Made by a program: the position numbers and the translations under genes. From Neiella marina (GTDB lineage Bacteria; Pseudomonadota; Gammaproteobacteria; Enterobacterales; Neiellaceae), in contig NZ_NGNS01000001.1 of NCBI RefSeq assembly GCF_002165625.1, positions 248,001 to 312,000 on the forward strand: DNA of 64,000 nt, written 5' to 3'. The notes beneath the pieces were generated by a model. That model saw nothing but the letters and a program-made list of their open reading frames with translations, was not told the DNA's origin and ran no database searches. Positions 1 through 8,881 of this stretch are shown here, one piece after another; position 1 is the stretch's first letter; every line of letters begins with the position of its first letter.

Positions 1-296
1 GGTGCAACTCGATCCTGTAGCTTTGCCAATTCCTCGGCAAACGCATCGGGCAGCAGATCGCGGCGGGTCGACAGCATTTGGCCAAATTTGACAAAGACTG
101 GACCGAGCTCCTCGAGCGCTAGACGAAATCGAGCGGCATCCGAGGCCTCTTGATGGCGAGGACGAAACCACAACACAATGATCCGCCCATAGCGGACATA
201 CCAAGGTAGCCAGCTCTCAGGAAATAGTCGGTCAAGCCGGTATTGCCAAAAAATTTTAGTGATTTGATATAGCCGGCGATGTTGCTTGATTAGCAT
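1..296 (-). CDS. ubiB: UbiB, ubiquinone biosynthesis ABC1-family kinase-like protein (5' part, cut by window edge)
   Basis: Only the N-terminal ~98 residues are present; the gene runs off the left edge. The reading frame starts at an ATG at 294-296 and gives [11 protein letters not shown]..., followed by a segment with [20 protein letters not shown]. The KxGQ motif (here KFGQ) is the signature of the UbiB/ABC1/ADCK atypical kinases that support ubiquinone synthesis at the inner membrane. It is the third gene of a ubiE-ubiJ-ubiB string on the minus strand, as in E. coli. The predicted C-terminal membrane segments lie outside the window. Confidence 0.92.
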   Translation of the reverse strand, partial: MLIKQHRRLYQITKIFWQYRLDRLFPESWLPWYVRYGRIIVLWFRPRHQEASDAARFRLALEELGPVFVKFGQMLSTRRDLLPDAFAEELAKLQDRVA

Positions 297-345
297 TATG
301 AGTAGGCTCTCCGAACAGCAAAGCAGCAGTTGAATATTTTGTTTA

Positions 346-942
346 TCATGACGTTAACTTCTCAACGCGCTCACTCAAACGCTGGCAACGAGACGTCAGT
401 TCATCGACTTGGCGGCTAAATTGGCGAAACTCAGCAGAGGCGGGAAGCCAATGAATTTCATCTTGCAGATACTCTTGCACATCCACCTCCATGGTTTGCT
501 TGCGATCACCAGCCCAGCGCTCAAGCCGTTTCAAGCTTGATACCAATAAATGCGCGGGGACGTCGCCAATGCGCTGCGACAACCACTCTTCACTGTCGAA
601 CTGAATATTGCTCAGTGCCTCGGCAATCTGACTGGCAACTTTGACATCGCCATCAACGAAAACCATCTCGGTTTTTAATAGCTCGGGCAATCGTTCGCTG
701 TATTTCAGTTGTCGCAATGCGTCGAGTGAACCTCGAATCCGACAATCGACCGCTTGTTCAGTCAGAGGTTGCAGACGCAAGCGTTCACCGACTTCAATCA
801 ATAACGCAATTGGCACATCTGAACACTCAATCGCTAACTTGGCGCCTTTAATACGTAGCAGGCTAGCTGCCATCGGATGCTGGCTACAATAGGCAGCCAG
901 TACCTTATCCGCCAGCGATATGGCAAACGCTTGAAACATCAT
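346..942 (-). CDS. ubiJ: UbiJ, ubiquinone biosynthesis accessory factor (SCP2 domain)
   Basis: The protein has 198 residues. It has the N-terminal sterol-carrier-protein-2 fold typical of UbiJ (roughly residues 15-115) and a C-terminal helical region rich in Leu, Arg and Glu (residues 165-198) that looks like a short coiled coil. UbiJ is a lipid-binding scaffold of the soluble Ubi complex that handles the hydrophobic ubiquinone intermediates; UbiK, its partner in E. coli, is encoded at 33 kb in this window. The gene lies 3 nt after ubiE and 49 nt before ubiB, so the three are probably co-transcribed. Two adjacent ATGs (940-942 and 937-939) are possible starts. Confidence 0.9.
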   Translation of the reverse strand: MMFQAFAISLADKVLAAYCSQHPMAASLLRIKGAKLAIECSDVPIALLIEVGERLRLQPLTEQAVDCRIRGSLDALRQLKYSERLPELLKTEMVFVDGDVKVASQIAEALSNIQFDSEEWLSQRIGDVPAHLLVSSLKRLERWAGDRKQTMEVDVQEYLQDEIHWLPASAEFRQFSRQVDELTSRCQRLSERVEKLTS

Positions 943-945
943 GAA

Positions 946-1701
946 TTAGAACTTGAAGCCACGGTGGAGGGCAACAATACCGCCACTAAGGTTAAAATAA
1001 CTGACTTCGTCAAATCCGACATCGCGCATCATTTGGGCTAACGTTTGCTGATCTGGATGCATGCGAATGGACTCGGCGAGGTATTGATAGCTTTCACTGT
1101 CATTTGCAACCAGCTCCCCCATTTTGGGTAACAACTTAAAGGAGTAGGCGTCATAGACCTTGTTTAGCCAGTCAAACTGAGGTTTGGAAAATTCCAATAC
1201 CAACAGCCGCCCGCCGGGCTTCAAAACTCGCAACATGGACGCAAGCGCATTGCTTTTCTCAGTGACATTACGCAGGCCAAAACCAATGGTGATGACATCA
1301 AAATGGTTATCGGGGAATGGCAGCGCTTCGGCATTGGCTTGAACAAACTCAACATTTCCAACAACGCCTCGGTCTCTTAGTTTGGCTTTGCCAACTTTCA
1401 ACATGGAGCCATTAATGTCAGCCAACACGACTTGTCCCTTAGGCCCCACTCGCTTTGACATCAGCGCGGTGATATCGCCTGTGCCACCGGCAATATCCAA
1501 TACTCGATCACCACTTTTAACGCCACTGCACTCACGGGCAAATAGCTTCCATACTCGATGGACCCCAAATGACATCAAGTCATTCATCACATCGTACTTA
1601 TCCGCCACTGAGTGAAATACGTCCGCAACCAGCGAAACTTTGTCTTCTTTTGCTACCTGGCGATAACCAAAATGGGTCGTCGCAGATGTTGAGTCAGTCA
1701 T
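946..1701 (-). CDS. ubiE: UbiE, demethylmenaquinone / 2-methoxy-6-polyprenyl-1,4-benzoquinol C-methyltransferase
   Basis: The protein has 251 residues, the same length as E. coli UbiE. It is a class I SAM-dependent methyltransferase: motif I reads [10 protein letters not shown], and the downstream segments [14 protein letters not shown] and [10 protein letters not shown] match the UbiE/COQ5 pattern. It methylates carbon of the quinone ring in ubiquinone and menaquinone synthesis. The reading frame is open 22 codons further upstream, but the start at 1699-1701 ([12 protein letters not shown]...) fits the family N-terminus. It is the first gene of the ubiEJB unit and is divergent from the glycosyltransferase at 1955; the roughly 250-nt gap must hold both promoters. 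Confidence 0.95.
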   Translation of the reverse strand: MTDSTSATTHFGYRQVAKEDKVSLVADVFHSVADKYDVMNDLMSFGVHRVWKLFARECSGVKSGDRVLDIAGGTGDITALMSKRVGPKGQVVLADINGSMLKVGKAKLRDRGVVGNVEFVQANAEALPFPDNHFDVITIGFGLRNVTEKSNALASMLRVLKPGGRLLVLEFSKPQFDWLNKVYDAYSFKLLPKMGELVANDSESYQYLAESIRMHPDQQTLAQMMRDVGFDEVSYFNLSGGIVALHRGFKF

Positions 1702-1954
1702 GAGAAAGCCTTGTCGATAAGTTATCGGCGATTGTAACGGAACCGGCGCAACGGAGAAAGACCGCAACCATGGCTGAGCTTAATAACCACAGGTTCCGTT
1801 TGAAGCCCATAAGCGAATGGAACTTCCAACAAGTTGTGAGCATCCAAAAACTATTGCAATTGTGTTGGCGAAGTTTTCAACGAATCGTCAAAAACTAACT
1901 ATAACTTAATGATTATCCTTAATTATCAGTTACAACAACCGTCGGAGAAACGCT

Positions 1955-3169
1955 GTGCTCGAATCGTTCCTGAATCAACTAAACGACGCCTCGAATTCAT
2001 CAGCAAATCGGGTCATCAATAAAGTGGCCCAGCCAAGGAAAGTTGCTTTTGTCTGCAACCCCAAAATGGGCGGCTCAGGTATTATTGCCACCGAGCTGGC
2101 AATGGCGCTGGCCGAGCGCGGCCATCACGTTTGGTTGTTGGCAGAAAAACATCCGTACTCATGGCGCCAAGTGAGCGAGACGCTTTACTTCTTGAAACTG
2201 GAAGTAAACGACTATCCGGTGTTTGAAAGTGCGCCTCACACCTTGGCCTTAGCCGGCGCACTTGCCAATCTTATTGAGCAACAAGGCATTGAAATCGTTC
2301 ATGCCCATTACGCCGTACCCTATGCCGCGGCGGCCGTGATGGCGAAACAAATCTGCAAGCAGCCTTTTCAACTAGTGACTACCTTGCACGGCACCGACGT
2401 GGTTAAGTTAGCCGATGACCCAGCCATGCATCGGGTGATCGACACCGTATTGACCCAATCGCAACGCGTCATTTGCGTATCGGATGATTTGGCCCAACAA
2501 ACCCACCAGCGTTTTGACTTGCCGATTTACCCAGAAGTGATTGCTAACTTTGTCCCCCCGGGCAAGATGTTCGCCGGATCGCGCCAGCAAGCTCGCGAAC
2601 AATTGCAGTTGGATCAGCAAGGAATCTACCTAATTCATGCCTCTAACTTCCGAAAAATCAAACGAATTCCCGATATCATTGAAGCATTTGCGCTGGTCCG
2701 CAAAGACATTGACTGCCAGCTCATCTTATTGGGCGAAGGGCCGGAGGTTGAACCTTGCAAAGCGCTCGCAAAACAACTTGGCGTATTTGACGATGTGGTT
2801 TGGGTGGGGCAAGAACCGAACATCAATCGCTGGTTTGCTGCCGCTAACGTCAACTTGCAGCTATCCGATTATGAAAGCTTCGGTCTGACCTTAATTGAAT
2901 GCATGGTGCAAGGTGTACCGACAGTTGCCAATAACGTCGGAGGCATGCCTGAAGTGGTCTCTGGGACCGGCAAATTGGTAGAGGTAGGCGACATCGAGGC
3001 AACCGCGCAAAGCGTGATGGCACTAATCGAAGAGCAAAACCACTCATCCGCAGAAGTGCAGCAGCGCTGCATTGATAAAGCCAACAACCACTACACCTCC
3101 GAAGCGGTTTGCATCGCACATGAGGCGGTATACCATGGTCTCTTAGTGACAGCGGCAAAAACCGCTTAG
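1955..3169 (+). CDS. GT4-family glycosyltransferase resembling BshA
   Basis: The protein has 404 residues and a GTG start preceded by CGGAGAAAC. It is a GT-B enzyme of family GT4: the N-terminal domain has the glycine-rich nucleotide loop KMGGSGIIATELA and HAHYAVPYAAAAVMAKQ, and the C-terminal domain has the GT4 donor-site pattern around DYESFGLTLIECMVQGVP. The stretches TTLHGTDV and ISQR-CVSDDL-type positions, and PEVIANFVPP, match BshA, the L-malate N-acetylglucosaminyltransferase of bacillithiol synthesis. No bshB or bshC is visible here, so the acceptor is open. The first ~26 residues are an unaligned extension. It is followed 24 nt later by the transporter gene and may share its transcript. 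Confidence 0.7.
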   Translation: MLESFLNQLNDASNSSANRVINKVAQPRKVAFVCNPKMGGSGIIATELAMALAERGHHVWLLAEKHPYSWRQVSETLYFLKLEVNDYPVFESAPHTLALAGALANLIEQQGIEIVHAHYAVPYAAAAVMAKQICKQPFQLVTTLHGTDVVKLADDPAMHRVIDTVLTQSQRVICVSDDLAQQTHQRFDLPIYPEVIANFVPPGKMFAGSRQQAREQLQLDQQGIYLIHASNFRKIKRIPDIIEAFALVRKDIDCQLILLGEGPEVEPCKALAKQLGVFDDVVWVGQEPNINRWFAAANVNLQLSDYESFGLTLIECMVQGVPTVANNVGGMPEVVSGTGKLVEVGDIEATAQSVMALIEEQNHSSAEVQQRCIDKANNHYTSEAVCIAHEAVYHGLLVTAAKTA

Positions 3170-3193
3170 TAAAGTCAACAGGGAGGTTGTTCA

Positions 3194-5377
3194 ATGGCAG
3201 AAAAATCAAAAGGTTGGCGACCATCACTTGCCAGCACCATGATCATCGCCATGGTGCTGGGAATCATCACGGGGATCTTCTTCGGTGAACTCGTTGCATG
3301 GACGGGGGTAGTCGGTAGTGCCGTCATCATGCTGATGCAGATGACCATCTATCCATATATTCTGGTCAGTCTGATCAGCGGTATTGGTAAGCTGAACGCC
3401 AATGATGCCAAGTCCATTTTTACCAAAGCTGGCAGCATCATGGCCGCCATATGGGCGATTGGCTTAATTGCCATATTGCTTGCCCCAGTGACGTTTCCGA
3501 CACTGGAATCGGCGAGCTTCTTCAGTACCAGCGAAGTCCAGCCAAAAGCAGAAATCGACTATCTCAAACTCTACATTCCAGCCAACCCATTTGAGTCGAT
3601 GGCAAGCGGAGCGGTACCAGCCCTAGTGCTGTTTAGCATCGCTCTCGGCGTTGCTCTGATCACGGTCAAAAACAAAGATAGGGTCATTGATTTAGCTTCG
3701 ACCGCAGCCGAAGGACTCTCTAAAATCACTCAATCAGTAGTGAAAATCCTGCCTATCGGGGTGTTCGCGATGTCGGCAAACGCCGCTGGCACTATGAGTG
3801 TCGAGGAACTCGAAAGCTTGCAGGTGTTCATGATCAGCTACTTTGTACTGTGCATGCTGCTAGCTTTTGTGGTGCTGCCAATTCTGCTAACCAGTTTTAC
3901 CCCGTTTAGCTATCGCGATGTTATGAGAGTCTCGTGGGGCGCATTGGTGACCGCCTTTTCTACCGGCAATATTTTCATTTGCCTGCCGGTCATTCTGGAA
4001 GAAAGTAAACAATTGCTGAAGAAACACGGTAAAGATTCTGAGGATGCCTTACGGCTGGTCGATGTCGTTTTACCCATCGCCTTCACCTTTCCTAATCTTG
4101 GCAAACTCACCATTATTCTGTTTATCTTTTTTGCCGGTTGGTTTATCGGCAAACCAGTCGATATAAGTAGTTACCCCATGGTCGGGATCAGCGGCCTGCT
4201 CAGTTTATTTGGTAGTGTCTACGTTGCGGTACCTTTCCTACTAGAGAGTGTTTTTCTACCAGCTGATTTAAACCAGTTATTCGTTGTCTCGTCGTTCATT
4301 ACTGGTCGCTTCAACTCCTTGGTTGCAGTGATGAATCTAATGGCGGTGACCCTGCTAGCCGCCGTGGTTGTGGTTTATGGCGTCAACCGACCGAAAATTG
4401 CAGCAATCAAGTTCTTTGCATTGTTCGGTATCAGCACCGTATTGGTGTTCGCTGGCACACGGATCATGCTCGAGCATCTGATTGATGAGGACAAAAATAC
4501 CTCTAGCCTGATCGCAGGAATGCGCGTAGAGCGCACCCTGACCGATCAAGCGCAAGAGACCTCAAGTTGGAACCGAGTCGCCAACGCGGAAATATCAACC
4601 GTCGAGAACATTATCAAGCGCGGCGTCATCAAAGTCGGTTACCAGCGTGGCAACGTGCCATTTAGCTACTTCAACAGTGAAAACAAGCTAGTAGGGCTGG
4701 ATGTTGCGCTCGCTTACCGGTTGGCTGCCGATCTCGGTGTTGACGTTGAATTTGTACCCTACATGAACGAGCACATGGCCGATGATTTAGAGCGCGGCTA
4801 TTTTGACATTGCTATGTCTGGTGTCGAAGTCGATGCAGAGTTGATGAAACATGTGGCATTTACCAGACAGGTCATGCAGCTTAATCTCGCCTTGGTGGTA
4901 CCCGATCATATGGTCAAACGCTTCAGTGATACCAGCATATTGCGGCGCGATGAAATCAACATTGCGTTCGTGCAACACGAAGCCATGATCAGGCGAGCGC
5001 AAAAAGTTCTGACCAACCTAGAGTTTGATCAGCTCGTTCATTACGAGAGCTTTTTCAATCCGGACAAGCCCCATAACTACGATGCCTTACTGACCAGTGC
5101 AGAAGCAGGTTATGCTTGGAGTTTGTTTTATCCCGATTATGGTGTCGCACTGATGAAAGAGCCGGGCACTGGCAGGCTCTATTCATTTCCGGTGGCTTTT
5201 GCGCTGGCACGGCGAAATCAAGATCTGCTGAATTATGTCAATAATTGGCTCGATATGGTTCGCGCATACGGATTTATTGACAAGCAATATGACTATTGGA
5301 TCCAGGGTCATGGTGCAACGCCAGAGCAATCGCGTTGGTCAATCATTAAAGATGTGCTGGGCTGGATCAAAGACTAG
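3194..5377 (+). CDS. SDF-family cation:dicarboxylate symporter fused to a periplasmic solute-binding domain
   Basis: The protein has 727 residues; the ATG at 3194 follows a strong GGGAGG site. Residues about 10-425 form a multi-spanning sodium/dicarboxylate (glutamate) symporter domain of the SDF family, with the helical-hairpin region TAFSTGNIFICLPVILEESK in place of the usual Ser-rich loop. After the last membrane segment (FFALFGISTVLVFAGT, near 405-425), residues about 470-720 form a type-3 extracellular solute-binding domain: GVIKVGYQRGNVPFSYFN, LVGLDVALAYRLAADLG and GYFDIAMSGVEV are typical of amino-acid binding proteins. The binding domain would face the periplasm. Secondary carriers of this type normally work alone, so the fusion is notable. 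The substrate is not identifiable from sequence. Confidence 0.85.
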   Translation: MAEKSKGWRPSLASTMIIAMVLGIITGIFFGELVAWTGVVGSAVIMLMQMTIYPYILVSLISGIGKLNANDAKSIFTKAGSIMAAIWAIGLIAILLAPVTFPTLESASFFSTSEVQPKAEIDYLKLYIPANPFESMASGAVPALVLFSIALGVALITVKNKDRVIDLASTAAEGLSKITQSVVKILPIGVFAMSANAAGTMSVEELESLQVFMISYFVLCMLLAFVVLPILLTSFTPFSYRDVMRVSWGALVTAFSTGNIFICLPVILEESKQLLKKHGKDSEDALRLVDVVLPIAFTFPNLGKLTIILFIFFAGWFIGKPVDISSYPMVGISGLLSLFGSVYVAVPFLLESVFLPADLNQLFVVSSFITGRFNSLVAVMNLMAVTLLAAVVVVYGVNRPKIAAIKFFALFGISTVLVFAGTRIMLEHLIDEDKNTSSLIAGMRVERTLTDQAQETSSWNRVANAEISTVENIIKRGVIKVGYQRGNVPFSYFNSENKLVGLDVALAYRLAADLGVDVEFVPYMNEHMADDLERGYFDIAMSGVEVDAELMKHVAFTRQVMQLNLALVVPDHMVKRFSDTSILRRDEINIAFVQHEAMIRRAQKVLTNLEFDQLVHYESFFNPDKPHNYDALLTSAEAGYAWSLFYPDYGVALMKEPGTGRLYSFPVAFALARRNQDLLNYVNNWLDMVRAYGFIDKQYDYWIQGHGATPEQSRWSIIKDVLGWIKD

Positions 5378-5410
5378 TCAGTAACAACTTCAAGTGAACG
5401 AGATTGGTAC

Positions 5411-5440
5411 CAAAAGCCCCGCAACGATGCGGGGCTTTTG
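5411..5440. terminator. Bidirectional Rho-independent terminator
   Basis: The inverted repeat CAAAAGCCCCGC - AACGAT - GCGGGGCTTTTG has 12-bp perfect arms with T-rich ends on both strands. It sits between two convergent genes, the symporter fusion (+) and the small membrane protein (-). Confidence 0.9.
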
Positions 5441-5455
5441 GCAACAGCAACCGTT

Positions 5456-5734
5456 CTAGCGCCGAGGGTGTTGCTTATGATAGCGACGAATGTGACGGTG
5501 TAGTTGGTAGCGCTGGTATGCACAACCAAAGAACGCCATCACGATCAAACCATTGAGTGTTAACCAAACTGGCGACGGAAAGCCCAGTGACCAGTTGCTG
5601 TAAGTCACTATCGCCATCACCACAAAAATAGAAATCCACAACACCAAAAACTGACGGAAACCACGGCGATGTTGACGCTCAATCACTGGCAAGCCAAATT
5701 GATCGACATAGCGAGAAAATGTAGAAGCTTTCAT
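5456..5734 (-). CDS. Small membrane protein of unknown function (two transmembrane segments)
   Basis: The protein has 92 residues. It starts with a polar segment (MKASTFSRYVDQFG), then a first hydrophobic helix (FLVLWISIFVVMAIVTYS, about 28-46) and a second one (VWLTLNGLIVMAFFGCAY, about 56-73), and ends with a very basic tail rich in His and Arg (RYQLHRHIRRYHKQHPRR). The positive tail and the RQHRRGF segment before helix 1 suggest both ends are cytoplasmic. I recognise no family. It is a single-gene unit that ends at the shared terminator at 5411-5440. Confidence 0.65.
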   Translation of the reverse strand: MKASTFSRYVDQFGLPVIERQHRRGFRQFLVLWISIFVVMAIVTYSNWSLGFPSPVWLTLNGLIVMAFFGCAYQRYQLHRHIRRYHKQHPRR

Positions 5735-6244
5735 GATGATCTCAGCCTTTCCACTTGAGTATTAACTCTAATCTACCACCTCCAGTCGACTATTGTTTTG
5801 TTTTTAATCAATTCATCTTCATCTGGTTAGACCAGATTGAAACGATGTGATTAACAGCATCGTCATTTTGTATCAGCAGTCCACTAATCCCAATAAAACC
5901 AACGGCTACTGCGGCAACCAGTTCTGCTGAAACTTGGCAAAAAGACGATTATTAACGAGAAATCAGGTAATTAAACGATATTCGGCAATAATAATTCCGT
6001 CGCCAAACTATCACTATCAGAACTTCGTTCTACACTTAGCCCTGTTACTTTTATGTAATGCTTGCCACAACTGTGAAATTTGTATCCATTAGAAATTACA
6101 ACCAGTTAACAGCAAAAAGGTAACGGCTGAACTTTATTGCAGTGGCATCTAGCAACAGTCATATTCAGCCGGTATGTTAGATCTAAGCCTGAATGAACAA
6201 GGCTTTCAGTCGTTCAACGAATACCGCAAGGACAGGTAACCAAC
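5735..6244. other. 510-bp AT-rich intergenic region between divergent genes
   Basis: This region holds the promoters of the small membrane protein (-) and the MipA-like gene (+). The clearest element is a perfect inverted repeat ATCTGGT-TAG-ACCAGAT at 5821-5837, about 90 nt upstream of the membrane protein start; it lacks a T-run and looks more like an operator or stem than a terminator. An A/G-rich ribosome site (CAAGGACAGG) precedes the ATG at 6245. No open frame or RNA gene was recognised in the rest. Confidence 0.5.
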
Positions 6245-7024
6245 ATGTATAAAAAAATATTAGCTGCCGCTATTGGCGCAGCACTTATTCACACTTCAGC
6301 ATCCGCAGCTTCCATTTCAGCGTCTCCAGATGGCGTACCAACTAAAGGCGCTCAAAAAAGTACGCTAGCAGTTGGTCTTGGTGTTGCCGCGCCAAGTTCG
6401 GCCTATCGTAGCTATGATGATTCAACTTCAGCAGTACCGCTGGTCTTCTTTAACTCCAAGAACTTCTACTTCGAAGGTTTTGAAGCAGGCTATAAGGTAA
6501 TTGAAAACCGCAGTAGCCGCCTCAGCGTGATCTTGATGGCAGGCGGTGAGGAGTTTGACGCGGGCGACAGTGACATTGACGGTCTTGACGATCGCGATCG
6601 TAGCTTCATGGCTGGTGTGCGTTACCGCTATATGGCCAAGTGGGGTATCGTCGATGCCAAAGTCGCTGCCGATATCTCTGATGAAAGTGAAGGTACCACT
6701 GCGCGTGTCAGCTACGGTTACCCATTCCACGTGTCTGATCGCTTCGTTGTTTTGCCTCGCGGCTTCGTGAAGTGGATGAGCAGTGACTACGCTGACTACT
6801 ACTATGGCGTGTCAGAAGACGAAGGCGGCCTTGCCGCATATGCTCCAGGCAGCTCACTGAAGTACGGTGCTGAACTGCTAGCCACCTATGAAATCAACAA
6901 AAAATGGAAAGTGCTAGGCGGTGGCCGCGTTTCCATGCTGGATTCAGATCTAGAAGATAGCCCGATGCTGGACGACGACATGGAGTCGATGGTCTTTGCC
7001 GGCGTGACTTACAGCTTCTGGTAA
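6245..7024 (+). CDS. MipA/OmpV family outer membrane beta-barrel protein
   Basis: The protein has 259 residues. It begins with a clear signal peptide (MYKKILAAAIGAALIHTSASA, cleavage likely after ASA). The rest alternates short amphipathic strands with acidic Asp/Ser-rich turns (DAGDSDIDGLDDRDR, SDLEDSPMLDDDME) and ends in an aromatic residue after AGVTYSFW, the usual C-terminal signature of an outer membrane beta-barrel. The pattern SVILMAGGEEFDA ... RSFMAGVRYRYM fits MipA/OmpV scaffold proteins, which are linked to murein hydrolase assembly in E. coli and to adaptation or osmoregulation in Vibrio. It is transcribed alone and has its own terminator. The acidic loops fit a marine organism. 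Confidence 0.8.
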   Translation: MYKKILAAAIGAALIHTSASAASISASPDGVPTKGAQKSTLAVGLGVAAPSSAYRSYDDSTSAVPLVFFNSKNFYFEGFEAGYKVIENRSSRLSVILMAGGEEFDAGDSDIDGLDDRDRSFMAGVRYRYMAKWGIVDAKVAADISDESEGTTARVSYGYPFHVSDRFVVLPRGFVKWMSSDYADYYYGVSEDEGGLAAYAPGSSLKYGAELLATYEINKKWKVLGGGRVSMLDSDLEDSPMLDDDMESMVFAGVTYSFW

Positions 7025-7044
7025 GCCAAGCAACATTAAACGAC

Positions 7045-7071
7045 AAAAGCGCTCGTTCTGAGCGCTTTTTT
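7045..7071 (+). terminator. Rho-independent terminator after the MipA-like gene
   Basis: The stem AAAAGCGCTC - GTTCT - GAGCGCTTTT has 10-bp perfect arms and ends in a run of seven T. It may also serve the convergent phosphatase gene, since the minus strand also ends in T. Confidence 0.9.
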
Positions 7072-7100
7072 GATCGCCGATCATTGCGTCCAATTGGGTA

Positions 7101-7703
7101 TTAACTCGAGCTCGCAGGCCAGCGAATCACACCAACATCAATACGAATACAATCCATACCAGCTGCTCTGGCTGCTTGCTCGCCAATATCGGTATCTTCA
7201 AACACTACGCAATGTTCAGGCGCAACGCCCATGCTCTCGGCGGCGGTGACAAAAGTTTCTGGATGAGGTTTACCATTGGCCACATCACAAGCCGTCACCA
7301 GTGCGTCTAGATGCTCGATCACGCCAACATCAGCTAAGATATGTTCCGCATGAGAGCGGACTGAACCCGTGCCAACAGCTATTTTTTTACTACCCAATGA
7401 CGCCTTGAACACATCATAAGTTTGTTCAATCAGCTGCGGCGAATCGCCCAGTAGATTCCACTGTTGACGCTTGGTGGCAGCAACGGCTTCACAATCTAAT
7501 TGCAAGCCAAACTTAGCGTTAATTCGCTCCGCGATTTTTGCCGTCGGCACGCCGCCAAGCGAATACTGCCACTTCTCATCAAACGGAAAACCATGTATTT
7601 CCGCAGTACGCCGCCATGCTTCAATATGTGCAGGCATGGAATCAACCAAGGTGCCATCCATGTCAAAAATAATACCTTGGTAGGCATTTAATAGATCTAT
7701 CAT
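7101..7703 (-). CDS. yqaB: HAD-superfamily sugar-phosphate phosphatase, YqaB type
   Basis: The protein has 200 residues. HAD motif I is FDMDGTLVDS (nucleophile and acid/base Asp), motif II falls at AVGTGSVRSHAEH, motif III is the Lys in NGKPHPETF, and motif IV is CVVFEDTDIGEQAARAAGMD. The helical cap is inserted after motif I, as in beta-phosphoglucomutase relatives. The segment from VGTGS to AARAAGMD closely follows E. coli YqaB, a fructose-1-phosphate phosphatase. The start ATG (7701-7703) follows TGAGGA. It is likely a cytosolic phosphatase; the natural substrate cannot be read from sequence. Confidence 0.8.
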   Translation of the reverse strand: MIDLLNAYQGIIFDMDGTLVDSMPAHIEAWRRTAEIHGFPFDEKWQYSLGGVPTAKIAERINAKFGLQLDCEAVAATKRQQWNLLGDSPQLIEQTYDVFKASLGSKKIAVGTGSVRSHAEHILADVGVIEHLDALVTACDVANGKPHPETFVTAAESMGVAPEHCVVFEDTDIGEQAARAAGMDCIRIDVGVIRWPASSS

Positions 7704-8014
7704 CGAAATTCCTCAGGTCGTAGCGAAGCGAGAATAGCAGATTAGGCGCCCAAAAGGTCATTTCTTTGGTGCGACAGCATGCCCCATAACAGAGCGTTTT
7801 TGTCCTCATTAACTGAGGCTCTCGCACATTGCTAAAGGCCCCCTGCAACCATTTGTTTTTGCGATAATTAAACTTACTTCACTTGACATGTACTGGCATT
7901 CCTAATGCATGACCTGTTGGCAACAATCAAACTGCAATCAACTTGGCGCACAACTGAAACCTTAAAGGAATAGCTTCGCCCTCAGCGAGCTTAAATTGTC
8001 ACAAGGAGCAGACC
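7704..8014. other. 311-bp intergenic region upstream of the sulfotransferase
   Basis: This holds the divergent promoters of the phosphatase (-) and the sulfotransferase (+). A perfect -35 hexamer TTGACA lies at 7883-7888, but no convincing -10 follows at 16-18 nt. The sulfotransferase ATG is preceded by CAAGGAGCAGACC, a strong ribosome binding site. Nothing else was recognised. Confidence 0.4.
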
Positions 8015-8878
8015 ATGCAACGTCGAACAAACCTCAAATTCATGTGTATTGGCGCACAAAAAAGTGGCACGACTTGGCTGTATCACCAATTAGCCAAACA
8101 TAAGCAGGTCCACATGCCGACGCTTAAAGAAATACACTACTTTGATGAACTTCATCGGCAAGTCCCTAGTACTCTAACCGATCGCTGGTTTGGCAAACAT
8201 TGGATGAATAAGCGCTGGCGGAAAATTAATCTCTATATGCTGATCAAATTGGCAAAGCTCGACTTTTCAAACGCCAAATGGTTTTGGCATTACTTATACA
8301 GCGAGCGCAATTGGGCTTGGTACGACAAGTTGTTTGCCAATGCGAGCAATTCGATGTCAGGAGATATCACCCCCGATTACGCGGTGCTCAACGAACAACT
8401 TGTGGCAGACATCCACCAGCGATATCCAGAGCTAAAAATCATTTACTTAATGCGTGATCCAGTAGAGCGAAAATGGTCGCAAATTAAAATGGTTTTAGGT
8501 GAGCAAAAGGGTAGAGATTTCAAAACCGTGCCAGCAGAACAATACAGAAAAGCAGCTGAAGATTGGCAAGATGAACATGGCAACTACGCCGAAACCATTG
8601 AATTGTGGCAGCGCTACTACGGCAAAGAGCAAATGTTTATCGGTTTCTATGACGAGTTGAAACAAGATCCGAGTGAACTGTATGGCCGTATTCTCGATTT
8701 TCTTGGATTGCCTCGACACTATGAAGACTCAGCGGTCAAAAAGGTAGTGTATGGTGGTGCTCGGCAATCGATGCCAGAAGAAATCTACCAGTTGCTCTGT
8801 GAGCAGCAGCGCAGCAAGTTAGTCGAGCTAAAGCAATTGGTTGGAAAGCTGCCAGATAGCTGGCCAAATCCAAGCTAA
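8015..8878 (+). CDS. PAPS-dependent sulfotransferase
   Basis: The protein has 287 residues. It opens with the 5'-phosphosulfate-binding loop of sulfotransferases, FMCIGAQKSGTTWLYHQL (about residues 9-26), and has the 3'-phosphate-binding segment IIYLMRDPVERKWSQIKM (about 145-162), followed by FIGFYDELKQDP. It transfers sulfate from PAPS to an acceptor, here most likely a sugar, because the gene is convergent with and only 3 nt from the last gene of the EPS operon. It is on the opposite strand with its own promoter region, so it could be regulated separately. There is no signal peptide; it should act in the cytosol on a nucleotide- or lipid-linked precursor. Confidence 0.85.
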   Translation: MQRRTNLKFMCIGAQKSGTTWLYHQLAKHKQVHMPTLKEIHYFDELHRQVPSTLTDRWFGKHWMNKRWRKINLYMLIKLAKLDFSNAKWFWHYLYSERNWAWYDKLFANASNSMSGDITPDYAVLNEQLVADIHQRYPELKIIYLMRDPVERKWSQIKMVLGEQKGRDFKTVPAEQYRKAAEDWQDEHGNYAETIELWQRYYGKEQMFIGFYDELKQDPSELYGRILDFLGLPRHYEDSAVKKVVYGGARQSMPEEIYQLLCEQQRSKLVELKQLVGKLPDSWPNPS

Positions 8879-8881
8879 TAG

